The notes beneath the pieces were generated by a model, which saw only the letters and a list, made by a program, of their open reading frames with translations, searched no databases and was not told the DNA's origin. Both the position numbers and the translations under genes were made by a program. 55,624 nt of DNA from an uncultured Clostridia bacterium (GTDB taxonomy: Bacteria; Bacillota; Clostridia; Oscillospirales; CAG-272). Below are positions 35,279-42,841 of this stretch, one piece after another. Position 1 is the first letter of the stretch; each line of letters begins with the position of its first letter. Location of the stretch: contig CANRIL010000016.1 in NCBI GenBank assembly GCA_947630625.1, positions 1 through 55,624 on the forward strand, given 5' to 3'.

Positions 35279-35400
35279 TCGCACAAAATCACGCCGCCGT
35301 GCGGAAGTAAAACACGTTTTCATGCGCCGTTTGTTCCAAAAAACGCCGCGCGGCGGCGATGACGGCAGAGATGACGGCCGATCATATCCACTATAAGGCG

Positions 35401-35432
35401 AACCGCCCCGGCAAATGCCGGAGCGGTTTTTC
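35401..35432. terminator. Bidirectional terminator between kinase and sigma factor genes
   Basis: AACCGC(C)CCGGCA paired with TGCCGG(A)GCGGTT around a 2-base AA loop, then TTTCC on the plus strand. Confidence 0.85.
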
Positions 35433-35462
35433 CTATATTGACACGCGCGCGGAATAAGTCTG

Positions 35463-35495
35463 CCGAATGGCATCCGAACGGCATCCGAACGGCAT
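35463..35495. repeat. Three 11-bp tandem repeats at the sigma gene end
   Basis: CCGAATGGCAT, CCGAACGGCAT and CCGAACGGCAT stand head to tail and end one base before the sigma gene stop at 35497. Confidence 0.85.
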
Positions 35496-35496
35496 A

Positions 35497-38400
35497 TTAT
35501 TCCGTGAGCTTTTTTGCCCTTTCGGTCAGCTCTTTGAACTTTTCGTCCTCCCTTGCGGAATCGAACCAGCCCCAGCTCCGCTGTATCGATGTCATGGCGC
35601 GGTATATCATCCCGCTGTCTGAGAGCCAGCCGTCGATCGTGCCGTCGGCGTCGATCTCGCGCTTTGTGCCGTCCGGCAGCTCCATCACCGACTGCCCTTT
35701 GATGTAGCGGATATTTCCGAACGCCGCCTCGTCGCCGAATGAAAGCTTCTCGCCGTTCGGGATGGCGCACCAACGCTCGGCATAGTCGAGCGCAAGCTCA
35801 ATATATTTGTACCCGTTCCCGTGCTCGCCGCCGCCGAAAAACGCGAGCGACGCCAAAAGACATATCCGTGACGCTTTCGCGTAGAACGCGGGCGCGACTT
35901 TGCCGTCTCCCGCCGCCTCGAGCAGCCGCAGATCATAGACAAATCTCCTCGCCCTTGTGAGCGGGTCGCCGTAGTGATAGTCTTTCTTTGATGTCTGGTG
36001 CAGAAGAAGGAGTATCGCGTTGCAGCCGGACTCAAGGTTTGCGCTGTCATATTTTTCCGCGTTTGCGAGGCGTTCCTCTTCAAGCTCGCCGACGGTCGAA
36101 TTATAGCGGGTGATCTTTTTCGGCTTATGTCTGATCCCCGTCAAGTCCGAGAAGATCACGAGCTTGCCCTCGCAGTCAAGAGCGTATGTGTATTCTGCCG
36201 CGCCCTCGTAGCCGTCGGTAAGCCCCAAATCTTCGTATCTGCGCCTCATCCCGTCTTTTGCGGGCATATACCCTTCGCCCGTGCCTTCGTATGAGGTCAG
36301 CTCATACGCGCTCACGGAACCGGCGCTCGTGTATATCTCCACCTTTACGAGTCCCACGCCGGGCGCGAAATAATACGTCCTCCTGCCGCCGCGGTAGCTG
36401 TGACCGCTGTCAAACCCATCGCAGTATGTGTCGACGGAAAGACAACCGTCAAAGCTCCCGGCGCATACATTGACCGTTCCCGCGTCCGCGCAGCTTATAC
36501 GCGTCCTGAGGCTGCTGTTGCTGCCGTAATCTCTCGACTCCTCTGAACTGTACCCCGGCTGCCACCTCTCGTCAAAGAGACAGCCCGTTACGTCGTGCAA
36601 AATCGAATATATGTGATTTGAGAGCAGGCGATTGCAGAGCGAAGTGTCGTCCGTGTTCTTCCACTCAAAGTCAAATCTCCGGCTTGTTCTGACAAGGCAG
36701 AGCTTTCCGTCCGCAATCTCGACCGCATTGCGGTTGAAGAAGTTCCATTGCCCCACCGCCTCGCATTCGGGATCGAATTCTTCGTCCGTCTCGATTATCC
36801 TTTTGACGACGGAATAAGCCGCCTCGGCGTGCGCCTTTTCATACGGAGTCTTCGCGAGCTCCACGGCGCGCCGTGCATAAGGTCTTACGTCAACGATCCT
36901 CACCGTGTCCCTTTGGCAGTAGTCGGCGCGGGTCTTCAGGATCATGTCGAGCCATGAGTTCTCGTCATACTTGATCCTGACCGCGCGCGTGTTCTCCGTA
37001 ACGATCGCCCGTTCGCCGTCGCGCCATTCAACTCTGATCAGCGTCGGCGCGGAAAACGATCCTTTGTCGCAGTCCATCTCGTATTCCCAAACGTTCCCGG
37101 CGCAGAGCGGCAAAAGCCCTTCGCCGCCGGAGACGTTATAGGCTTTTAACGATTTGGCCTCGCTGACGCCCTCGCAGATTATCTCTTGCTTGACGAGGCC
37201 GACGCCGCGCTTGAGCCAGCTTCTGAACGTGCCGACTTTTAAGCGCGACACCCAGACCTCGCAGCCGGAAAACATCCCCGCCGGAACCGTGACCGTCTCG
37301 TCCCCCGATTCAAACGTGAGCGTCGAGCCGTCCGAGGCGGTGACGCTTTCGCCCGGCGCTATTTCCGCCGTCATCTCCCCGTCGCATCTGAAAAGATTTT
37401 CGAGCAGTTCCGTGCACATATAGTTCAGTGAGTAGAGGTCGCCGAAGCTGTAGTGTTCGTCTTCGGCTATTTTTAAGCCGTCCGACATGACGAATTCATA
37501 AGTCAGCCCGACATTTTTGCGGTTCTGAACGTCGCTTATGAATTCATCCTTCGCCGACTCCAGAAAGGCTTTTTTCATTTCAAGCGCGTGATAGTATAAA
37601 ACGTCCGCCGGGGTCAAAAGCTCGACCGCATTGTCAAAGGCGTCCGTGCCGTCCTTTAAATTTTCGGGCTTTGTCAGGTCGCCGACGGCGCACCATCTGT
37701 CCGCGAGCGTGAGCCGGAAATCAACGGGATCAAGGGACGGGATCTGCACGTTTTTGATGTGCGCCCGCTTTTCATCGCCCCAGTATTTGGCAGCCTCGCG
37801 GGCAAGCACATAGCTCATGACCTCGTTGTTTTTGCCGAGCATTGCCGCCTCGCGTATGCGTTCGAACAGCCGATCGTTCTTTTCTCCCGGCAGCCACCAG
37901 TAACCGCGCATCAGAACGTCCGCCAAAGCGTGATATTTCTCGCGGCATTCGGGCATCGTGTCGATGTCCTTCAAAACGTCACGATAGACCTTGTCAAAGC
38001 CCTCCTTCGAGTTCTTGTACTGCCAGCTTTTTGCTTCGTCAATCTTTTTCCTGATCTTAATAAGCAGCGTGTCGTTTAATTTTTCATCCATTGCACATAG
38101 CTCCTTTCGCATCTTCTTTCTGCCGTCGTGGAGCTGCGATTTGACGGTCCCCACCGAAACTCCCGTCAGCTTTGCGATGTCCTCTGCGCTCATGTTCTCG
38201 TAATAGTGCAGATAGACGACCTGACGGGAGCGTTCGGGGAGCCGACGCAGCCCGCGGCGCATTAGTTCTGCCTCCTCTTCCGTCATGAGCATCTTTTCAG
38301 GATTCCCTTCGTCGGCGCGCATGTACTCTATCCCCTCGATATCGTCAAAACAGAGATAATTTCTGAACCGCAGCGCCATGTTTATGGCGCAGTTTTTGGC

Positions 38401-38637
38401 GATTCGGCAGACCCATATCCCGAACTTTTCCGGTTCGCGAAGCCGGTCAAGCTTGAGCCACGCCGCGAGAAAAGCGTCCTGCGCCGCGTCCTCGGCGATG
38501 TGCGCGTTGCGTATGACCGAATACGCCGCCGCGAGAACGCGCTTTTCATGGCGCAGAAACAGCTCGTCGTAGGCGGCGGAGTCGCCGGCGAGCGTCAGGA
38601 GCACGAGCGTGCCGTCTGAATTTGAAGAATGAGGCAT
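35497..38637 (-). CDS. ECF sigma factor fused to a giant C-terminal extension
   Basis: A 1046-residue protein. Residues 10-75 are sigma region 2 (EDAAQDAFLAAWLKL, then PEKFGIWVCRIAKN) and about 125-178 are region 4 (LPERSRQVVYLHYYENMSAEDIAK...VGTVKSQLHDGRKKMR). About 870 residues follow: a helical part to about 390, then two beta-rich modules each with GVGLVK (about 485 and 790), and a helical end. The GVGLVK pattern is known from extracytoplasmic beta-proteins, but no membrane helix or signal peptide is visible here. No anti-sigma gene is adjacent, so the extension may do that job. AAAGGA precedes the ATG. Confidence 0.85.
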   Translation of the reverse strand: MPHSSNSDGTLVLLTLAGDSAAYDELFLRHEKRVLAAAYSVIRNAHIAEDAAQDAFLAAWLKLDRLREPEKFGIWVCRIAKNCAINMALRFRNYLCFDDIEGIEYMRADEGNPEKMLMTEEEAELMRRGLRRLPERSRQVVYLHYYENMSAEDIAKLTGVSVGTVKSQLHDGRKKMRKELCAMDEKLNDTLLIKIRKKIDEAKSWQYKNSKEGFDKVYRDVLKDIDTMPECREKYHALADVLMRGYWWLPGEKNDRLFERIREAAMLGKNNEVMSYVLAREAAKYWGDEKRAHIKNVQIPSLDPVDFRLTLADRWCAVGDLTKPENLKDGTDAFDNAVELLTPADVLYYHALEMKKAFLESAKDEFISDVQNRKNVGLTYEFVMSDGLKIAEDEHYSFGDLYSLNYMCTELLENLFRCDGEMTAEIAPGESVTASDGSTLTFESGDETVTVPAGMFSGCEVWVSRLKVGTFRSWLKRGVGLVKQEIICEGVSEAKSLKAYNVSGGEGLLPLCAGNVWEYEMDCDKGSFSAPTLIRVEWRDGERAIVTENTRAVRIKYDENSWLDMILKTRADYCQRDTVRIVDVRPYARRAVELAKTPYEKAHAEAAYSVVKRIIETDEEFDPECEAVGQWNFFNRNAVEIADGKLCLVRTSRRFDFEWKNTDDTSLCNRLLSNHIYSILHDVTGCLFDERWQPGYSSEESRDYGSNSSLRTRISCADAGTVNVCAGSFDGCLSVDTYCDGFDSGHSYRGGRRTYYFAPGVGLVKVEIYTSAGSVSAYELTSYEGTGEGYMPAKDGMRRRYEDLGLTDGYEGAAEYTYALDCEGKLVIFSDLTGIRHKPKKITRYNSTVGELEEERLANAEKYDSANLESGCNAILLLLHQTSKKDYHYGDPLTRARRFVYDLRLLEAAGDGKVAPAFYAKASRICLLASLAFFGGGEHGNGYKYIELALDYAERWCAIPNGEKLSFGDEAAFGNIRYIKGQSVMELPDGTKREIDADGTIDGWLSDSGMIYRAMTSIQRSWGWFDSAREDEKFKELTERAKKLTE

Positions 38638-38948
38638 TTTTTATTCCTTTCGTTGAAAGCTTTCATTACTAAGACAGAAAAAGCTGCAAAAAGGTTGGGA
38701 TGGTGAGAAAAAAAATTTTTGAAAAATTTTTTAGGTTACGGAGCTGACCCGGAATGACGATAACGGCGTCATTATGCCCACGCTTGAAAAATAAAAGCGC
38801 GAATGGCGCGCCCCCGTTTTCCCGCGGAAGGCATATATCAAAAACGGCGCGGAAGGAGAGCTTTATAGCAAAACAAGCTTTCCTCCCGCGCCCGTGCATT
38901 CGAATGAAACGAATTCGGCATGACGATGTTATATTCTTGCGGCTTTTA
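38638..38948. other. Intergenic region without a gene
   Basis: 311 bp between the sigma factor and the XRE regulator. It holds the sigma gene's ribosome binding site, a T/A-rich stretch at 38700-38740, and the terminator at 38841-38900. I see no ORF with supported coding character. Confidence 0.7.
38841..38900 (-). terminator. Terminator of the XRE regulator gene
   Basis: On the minus strand GGCGCGGGAGGAAAGCTT pairs (with small bulges) with AAAGCTCTCCTTCCGCGCC, then GTTTTTG. Confidence 0.75.
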
Positions 38949-39368
38949 TCATTCCGCCTCCCTGACCTCGCTGTAATTGATGACCGCCTCGCCCCTGTCA
39001 ACCGTATATGTCCGGCTCATGACGACATAAAAAAGCAAAAGAACAAATATTGCCGCGGCGGCAGCTCCGACCGCGATCCATATTTTTCTGGTGCGCCTGT
39101 TTTTTGCGGCAAGCTGCTCGTTTATTCTCGACAGCTGCACCGCGACCGAATCCCGATTTTCCGTTTGTTCCGTTTGTTCCCCGCCGAGCAGCTGCCCGAC
39201 ATCAGTGTACAGCGATTCCGCTATGCGGCAGAGCATTTCGGCATCCGGCACCGAAAGCCCCTTTTCCCATTTTGAAACGGTCTGGCGGACGACGTGAACC
39301 CTCGCCGCGAGTTCCTCCTGCGTCATCCCGCAGGATACGCGGCATGACCTGATATTGTCACCGAGCAT
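38949..39368 (-). CDS. XRE family regulator with C-terminal membrane anchor
   Basis: A 139-residue protein. Residues 4-58 are an XRE-type helix-turn-helix (MTQEELAARVHVVRQTVSKWEKG), followed by a charged helix, one membrane segment (about 95-116) and a short outer tail. Such membrane-tethered XRE proteins are common in Clostridia and may link an envelope signal to transcription. GGGGGATAT precedes the ATG. The target genes are unknown; the sigma factor and the thioesterase unit lie on either side. Confidence 0.88.
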   Translation of the reverse strand: MLGDNIRSCRVSCGMTQEELAARVHVVRQTVSKWEKGLSVPDAEMLCRIAESLYTDVGQLLGGEQTEQTENRDSVAVQLSRINEQLAAKNRRTRKIWIAVGAAAAAIFVLLLFYVVMSRTYTVDRGEAVINYSEVREAE

Positions 39369-39465
39369 ATGATATCCCCCTTTTTTGTAAGTGCGGCTTT
39401 ATCATACGCCGACCGACACTTATAGTCAAGCAACGGAAATTAACATCGCGCAACTATCGTAAGTT

Positions 39466-40032
39466 TCAATCTATTATAAGCGCATATCCGAAGCCGCGCA
39501 GGGTGCGGATCATCGTGCCGCCGGGATTCCCCGTCAGCTTTTCGAGCTTGCGCCGCAGATGATGCACATACACGTCGCACGCGTTCGTGTCCCGTCCGCC
39601 CTCTTCAAGCTTCGCGACGGCCGAGATCTCTTCCCGCGAGACGCCTTCTTCTCCGCGCTCGAACAACAGCCGCATAACGGCGTATTCCTTCCCCGTAAGC
39701 GAAACGCTGTCGCCGCGGTAATTCGCTGTATGCCTGACGGGGTCAACGATAAGCTCCCCTTCTTTTTCCGAAAAAGCGCCCCTCACCGCCGACATAAGCT
39801 CCGTATGCGTGAACGGGCGCTGAAGCTCAAATTTGTGACGGCCGCATTCGGCGACAATATAAAGCGCGCCGGCGTCTTCGTTCATATCGCCGCGCGTCTC
39901 CTCGTCGATTATGCGGCGCGCGCCGCCATCGGGGCGAACGTCGTATCCGGCGTCGCCGAGCCACATGCGCAGAAGCGCAACAAGCTCATCGTCGTCGGAT
40001 TCTATCGCGACATTCCTTGCGTCCGCACTCAT
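39466..40032 (-). CDS. Degenerate response regulator with winged-helix DNA-binding domain
   Basis: A 188-residue protein. The C-terminal half (about 95-188) is an OmpR-type winged helix (LTGKEYAVMRLLFERG, DVYVHHLRRKLEKL, IRTLRGFGYAL). The N-terminal half keeps the first receiver strand and helix (VAIESDDDELVALLRMWL) but is shortened. It lacks a clear phospho-acceptor, and the KPF lysine is RPF, so phosphorylation-independent control is likely. The ATG at 40032 overlaps the thioesterase stop by 4 bases; the longer frame to 40095 is not needed. Confidence 0.82.
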   Translation of the reverse strand: MSADARNVAIESDDDELVALLRMWLGDAGYDVRPDGGARRIIDEETRGDMNEDAGALYIVAECGRHKFELQRPFTHTELMSAVRGAFSEKEGELIVDPVRHTANYRGDSVSLTGKEYAVMRLLFERGEEGVSREEISAVAKLEEGGRDTNACDVYVHHLRRKLEKLTGNPGGTMIRTLRGFGYALIID

Positions 40033-40751
40033 ACGGTCGTTATCCTCGCCTCGACATTCAGCTTGCCGTCGCCCCGGTGCGTGCGGAAGAACCACTCGCC
40101 CCGCTGCCCGAACCGCTCTATCGTGAGTTCGTCGTCAAGCTTTGACTCGTTGCTGTAATTTATATATATCGAGCCGACTCTCGCTTCTCCCGCGCGCACC
40201 TCCGGCACATTGCCGCAAAGGAACCCGGCGTAAACGGTGTTGTTCATGTGGCCGTTCACATCGACATCGGGAAAGTCGACCCGCCTTGTGCCGCACGGAG
40301 CGAGCTCCGCCCCGTCCGGCAGCAAAAGACGCCTCGGAAGTTCCATTTCAAGCGGCGGCTCCGGACCGTACATCATGCCAATATCGTCGACGTGCATGAT
40401 GCGGTGCGTGCCGAAATCGTAAAGCACCCAGATCGTCCGCGCCTCGGCTACTTTTTCGTCGCTCTCGTCATATATCGAGAACACGCGCCCGAAGCTTATG
40501 CCCCGACTGACCTCGGCAAACGTCCTGAGCGTGAAGCCGTCGCCGTGGCGGAGTTCCCCATCTATATTCAGTTTGATGCGCGACAAAAGAAACGCCTGTC
40601 CCCTCGCGCGCAGTTCGTCCTCGGTAGGTCCCGTGCCCGCCATATGGCGGTACGCGGTTTCCTGCATATATCTCATCATCGCCGCCGCAGAGAACGTCCC
40701 GGTCATATCGACATCGAGCGCCGTCACGCGGTATTTTTCGCTCCAGATCAT
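40029..40751 (-). CDS. Acyl-ACP thioesterase (FatA-like)
   Basis: This 240-residue double-hotdog enzyme releases free fatty acids from acyl-ACP, cutting off fatty acid elongation. The motif DVNGHMNNTVY (about residues 162-172) carries the catalytic Asn/His region of PF01643 proteins, and the N-terminal WSEKYRVTALDVDMTG is typical. Clostridial members often supply short or branched acyl chains. It is translationally coupled to the degenerate regulator downstream, an unusual pairing that suggests lipid-related feedback. Confidence 0.9.
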   Translation of the reverse strand: MIWSEKYRVTALDVDMTGTFSAAAMMRYMQETAYRHMAGTGPTEDELRARGQAFLLSRIKLNIDGELRHGDGFTLRTFAEVSRGISFGRVFSIYDESDEKVAEARTIWVLYDFGTHRIMHVDDIGMMYGPEPPLEMELPRRLLLPDGAELAPCGTRRVDFPDVDVNGHMNNTVYAGFLCGNVPEVRAGEARVGSIYINYSNESKLDDELTIERFGQRGEWFFRTHRGDGKLNVEARITTV

Positions 40752-40773
40752 TTTTTCCCTTTCCTCCGATGCT

Positions 40774-40815
40774 GCTTATAAAATCGGGGGGCGGCAACGC
40801 GCCGCCCCTTTGATG
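40774..40815 (-). terminator. Terminator of the aldolase gene
   Basis: Minus strand GGGGCGGC / GCCGCCCC with loop GCGTT, then CCGATTTTAT. Confidence 0.75.
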
Positions 40816-40836
40816 TTTATCCTGACCTTTTAAGTC

Positions 40837-41790
40837 TTACGCCTTGCCGTTCGAGCCGAGGACATCGACGATCTTGTGCTCGACCATAGCCTTGATAGCT
40901 TCGCGCGCGGGCTTCAGGTACTGGCGGGGATCGAAATGATCCGGATGCTCGTTGAAGTACTTGCGGATAGATGCCGTCATAGCGAGGCGGAGGTCGGAGT
41001 CAATGTTGATCTTGCAGACAGCCATTGACGCTGCGTGACGAAGCTGATCTTCGGGAACGCCGATCGCGCCGGGCATATTGCCGCCGTTTTCGTTGATCTC
41101 CTTTACAAATTCCTGCGGGACGGACGACGAACCGTGGAGCACTATCGGGAAACCGGGCAGACGCTTCGACACCTCTTCGAGAATGTCAAATCTGAGCTGC
41201 GGCTTCGTGCCGGGCTTGAACTTGTACGCGCCGTGGCTCGTGCCGATAGCGATCGCGAGAGAGTCACATCCTGTAGCGCCGACAAATTCCTCGACCTGCT
41301 CAGGCTTCGTGTATGAAGAATCCTCAGCGGAAACCTTTACTTCATCTTCAACGCCTGCAAGCGTTCCAAGCTCAGCTTCGACGACGACGCCGTGAGCGTG
41401 CGCGTATTCGACGACCTTCTTCGTCAGCTCGATATTGTCCTTGAAGCTCTTTGATGAACCGTCGATCATGACAGATGTAAATCCGCCGTCGATGCAGGAC
41501 TTGCAGAGCTCGAATGTGTCACCGTGGTCAAGATGAACGGCGATGGGAAGATCGAATCCCGCGGACTCCTGCGCGTCGATGAGAGCCGCCTCGATGAGCT
41601 TCATGAGATACGCGTGCTTTGCGTAGTTGCGCGCGCCCTTGCTGACCTGGAGAATGAGCGGCGACTTCTGAGCGATAGCCGCCTCTGTGATCCCCTGGAT
41701 GATCTCCATGTTGTTTACGTTGAAAGCTCCGACAGCGTAGCCGCCGTTATAAGCCTTTGCAAACATTTCCTTTGTTGTTACGAGTGCCAT
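40837..41790 (-). CDS. fba: Class II fructose-1,6-bisphosphate aldolase
   Basis: A 317-residue zinc-dependent glycolytic enzyme cleaving fructose-1,6-bisphosphate to DHAP and glyceraldehyde-3-phosphate. AVHLDHGD (84-91) contributes the catalytic aspartate and a zinc-binding histidine. GTSHGAYKF and VLHGSSSVP carry the further metal and phosphate sites. AGGGAG precedes the ATG. Codon use appears highly biased, as expected for a strongly expressed gene. It stands as a single gene, separated by about 300 bp from the 6S RNA. Confidence 0.96.
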   Translation of the reverse strand: MALVTTKEMFAKAYNGGYAVGAFNVNNMEIIQGITEAAIAQKSPLILQVSKGARNYAKHAYLMKLIEAALIDAQESAGFDLPIAVHLDHGDTFELCKSCIDGGFTSVMIDGSSKSFKDNIELTKKVVEYAHAHGVVVEAELGTLAGVEDEVKVSAEDSSYTKPEQVEEFVGATGCDSLAIAIGTSHGAYKFKPGTKPQLRFDILEEVSKRLPGFPIVLHGSSSVPQEFVKEINENGGNMPGAIGVPEDQLRHAASMAVCKINIDSDLRLAMTASIRKYFNEHPDHFDPRQYLKPAREAIKAMVEHKIVDVLGSNGKA

Positions 41791-41799
41791 TTTTATATC

Positions 41800-42122
41800 T
41801 CCCTTTTTGGATTTCGTTTTACAAAGTTATTTTAATACATCCCGTGGGAAAAATCAAGTAGCGCGCGCAATATTTTTGCCTTCCCCGATAATTAGCCGTC
41901 TTTTATTGATAAATTGCTTCCGCGCGAAAGGCGCGTTTTTAATGCTCGCGGTCTGCCTTTGCGTTTCAGGCGTTTCGGATGGGAAATCTTTGGTCAGGCT
42001 ATAAATATGTATCGCCGTGGCGCGCGCGGGTTTATTCGCGCAGGTCGGGCATAGTTCCGATCCGGCAAGTCGGCAAAACGCCAAGGCGCCCTTCAAAAAG
42101 AGCCCGTTTCGCGAAAAAACGC
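41800..42122. other. Intergenic region upstream of fba
   Basis: No supported protein gene. A plus-strand hairpin CGCGC-GAAAG-GCGCG followed by TTTTT (41921-41940) looks like a terminator without a known transcript. The remainder holds the fba leader and promoter. Confidence 0.5.
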
Positions 42123-42343
42123 AAAAAAAATAAAACCCCGCGAGGGCCGTGCATCCCGGCGATTAGAAACCCTGCTCTCGCAAGGCTGGTATGTCTCCTC
42201 GATCGGCTTTTGAGCTTCCAACGTCCGTCGCAAGCAATAGCTGCCGGCGAGCGGGAGGCCTGCATCGACACCGACTGAAGAAAGACCCCATTTAATCTTT
42301 TGTGGGTTTAAATAACCGGGTTGTCACGCACTCCGCAGAGTTC
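42123..42343 (-). ncRNA. ssrS: 6S RNA
   Basis: The minus strand has an extended -10 (TGG-TACAAT, 42355-42350), then a transcript beginning near AACTCTGCGGAGTGCG. Its 5' end pairs with the 3' end over about 20 bp: CTCTGCGG with CCCTCGCGGGG, GTGC with GCAC, and CCCGG with CCGGG. The family 5' arm ATTTAAACCCAC...TGGGGT is present, comparable to the E. coli ATTTCATACCAC...GTGGCGC arm. A GGGGTTTTATTTTTTTT tail ends it. 6S RNA binds the housekeeping RNA polymerase and represses transcription in stationary phase. The length of about 210 nt fits. Confidence 0.82.
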
Positions 42344-42507
42344 ATTATTATTGTACCATACGTTCGACAAAAATAAAATAGGTATTTTTTCACAAAACGC
42401 GCGCACATATTTTAGCTAAAACGTAGAATCGAAATTACTGCCCGCGCGTTCAGTCACATCATGGGAAGTTCGTGTGATCAGGCGCGGCATCATCAAATCG
42501 GAGACGC

Positions 42508-42811
42508 CGTAAATAAGCGCCATTTCAAAGGCAAAACGGCATCGCCGCGGGGGTGTCGCCGAGCGTGCCAGCGCCGCAGATACGCGCCCATTTTAAAGGC
42601 ATAACGGCGCCGTCGCTGCGTGTGTGAAAGTCGCGCCGCCGCGGGTGTGAAAGCCACGTCGTCACGTGTCCCGACACCGCAGATACGCGCCGTTTAAAAA
42701 GGCAAAACGCCGCACCGCCGCGGGTGTGAAAACCGCGCTGCCGCGCGTACCAGCGCCGCAGATATGCGCGCCGTCTCAAAGACAAAACGGCGCATTGAAA
42801 GCGCCGTTTTG
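42508..42811. repeat. Four degenerate repeat units of about 70-100 bp
   Basis: A core like CGCCGCAGATACGCGCC...AAAGGCAAAACGGC recurs with positions near 42521, 42589, 42691 and 42772, separated by GC-rich, GGGTGTGAAA-containing spacers. The last unit becomes the terminator of the ABC gene. It is not a CRISPR: the units are unequal and spacers are themselves similar. Confidence 0.75.
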
Positions 42812-42812
42812 C
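42784..42812 (-). terminator. Terminator of the ABC transporter gene
   Basis: AAAACGGCGC (42784-42793) / GCGCCGTTTT (42801-42810) with loop ATTGAAA, followed on the minus strand by GTCTTTGA. Confidence 0.8.
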
Positions 42813-42841
42813 TGCCTTTTCCCCGCTCGGTTCGAGCGGTA

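Noticed and set aside
41921-41940. Plus-strand terminator-like hairpin
   Set aside because: No plus-strand gene or transcript upstream of it could be supported, so it is mentioned only as part of the intergenic region.
42032-42271. 79-codon minus-strand ORF
   Set aside because: It lies across the 6S RNA and reads as a typical false ORF on a structured RNA.
42525-42785. 86-codon minus-strand ORF with repeated peptide pieces
   Set aside because: The peptide repeats only reflect the degenerate DNA repeats; no ribosome binding site or known relative.
42508-42811. CRISPR array
   Set aside because: Units are long, unequal and diverged, the spacers resemble each other, and no cas genes are present.
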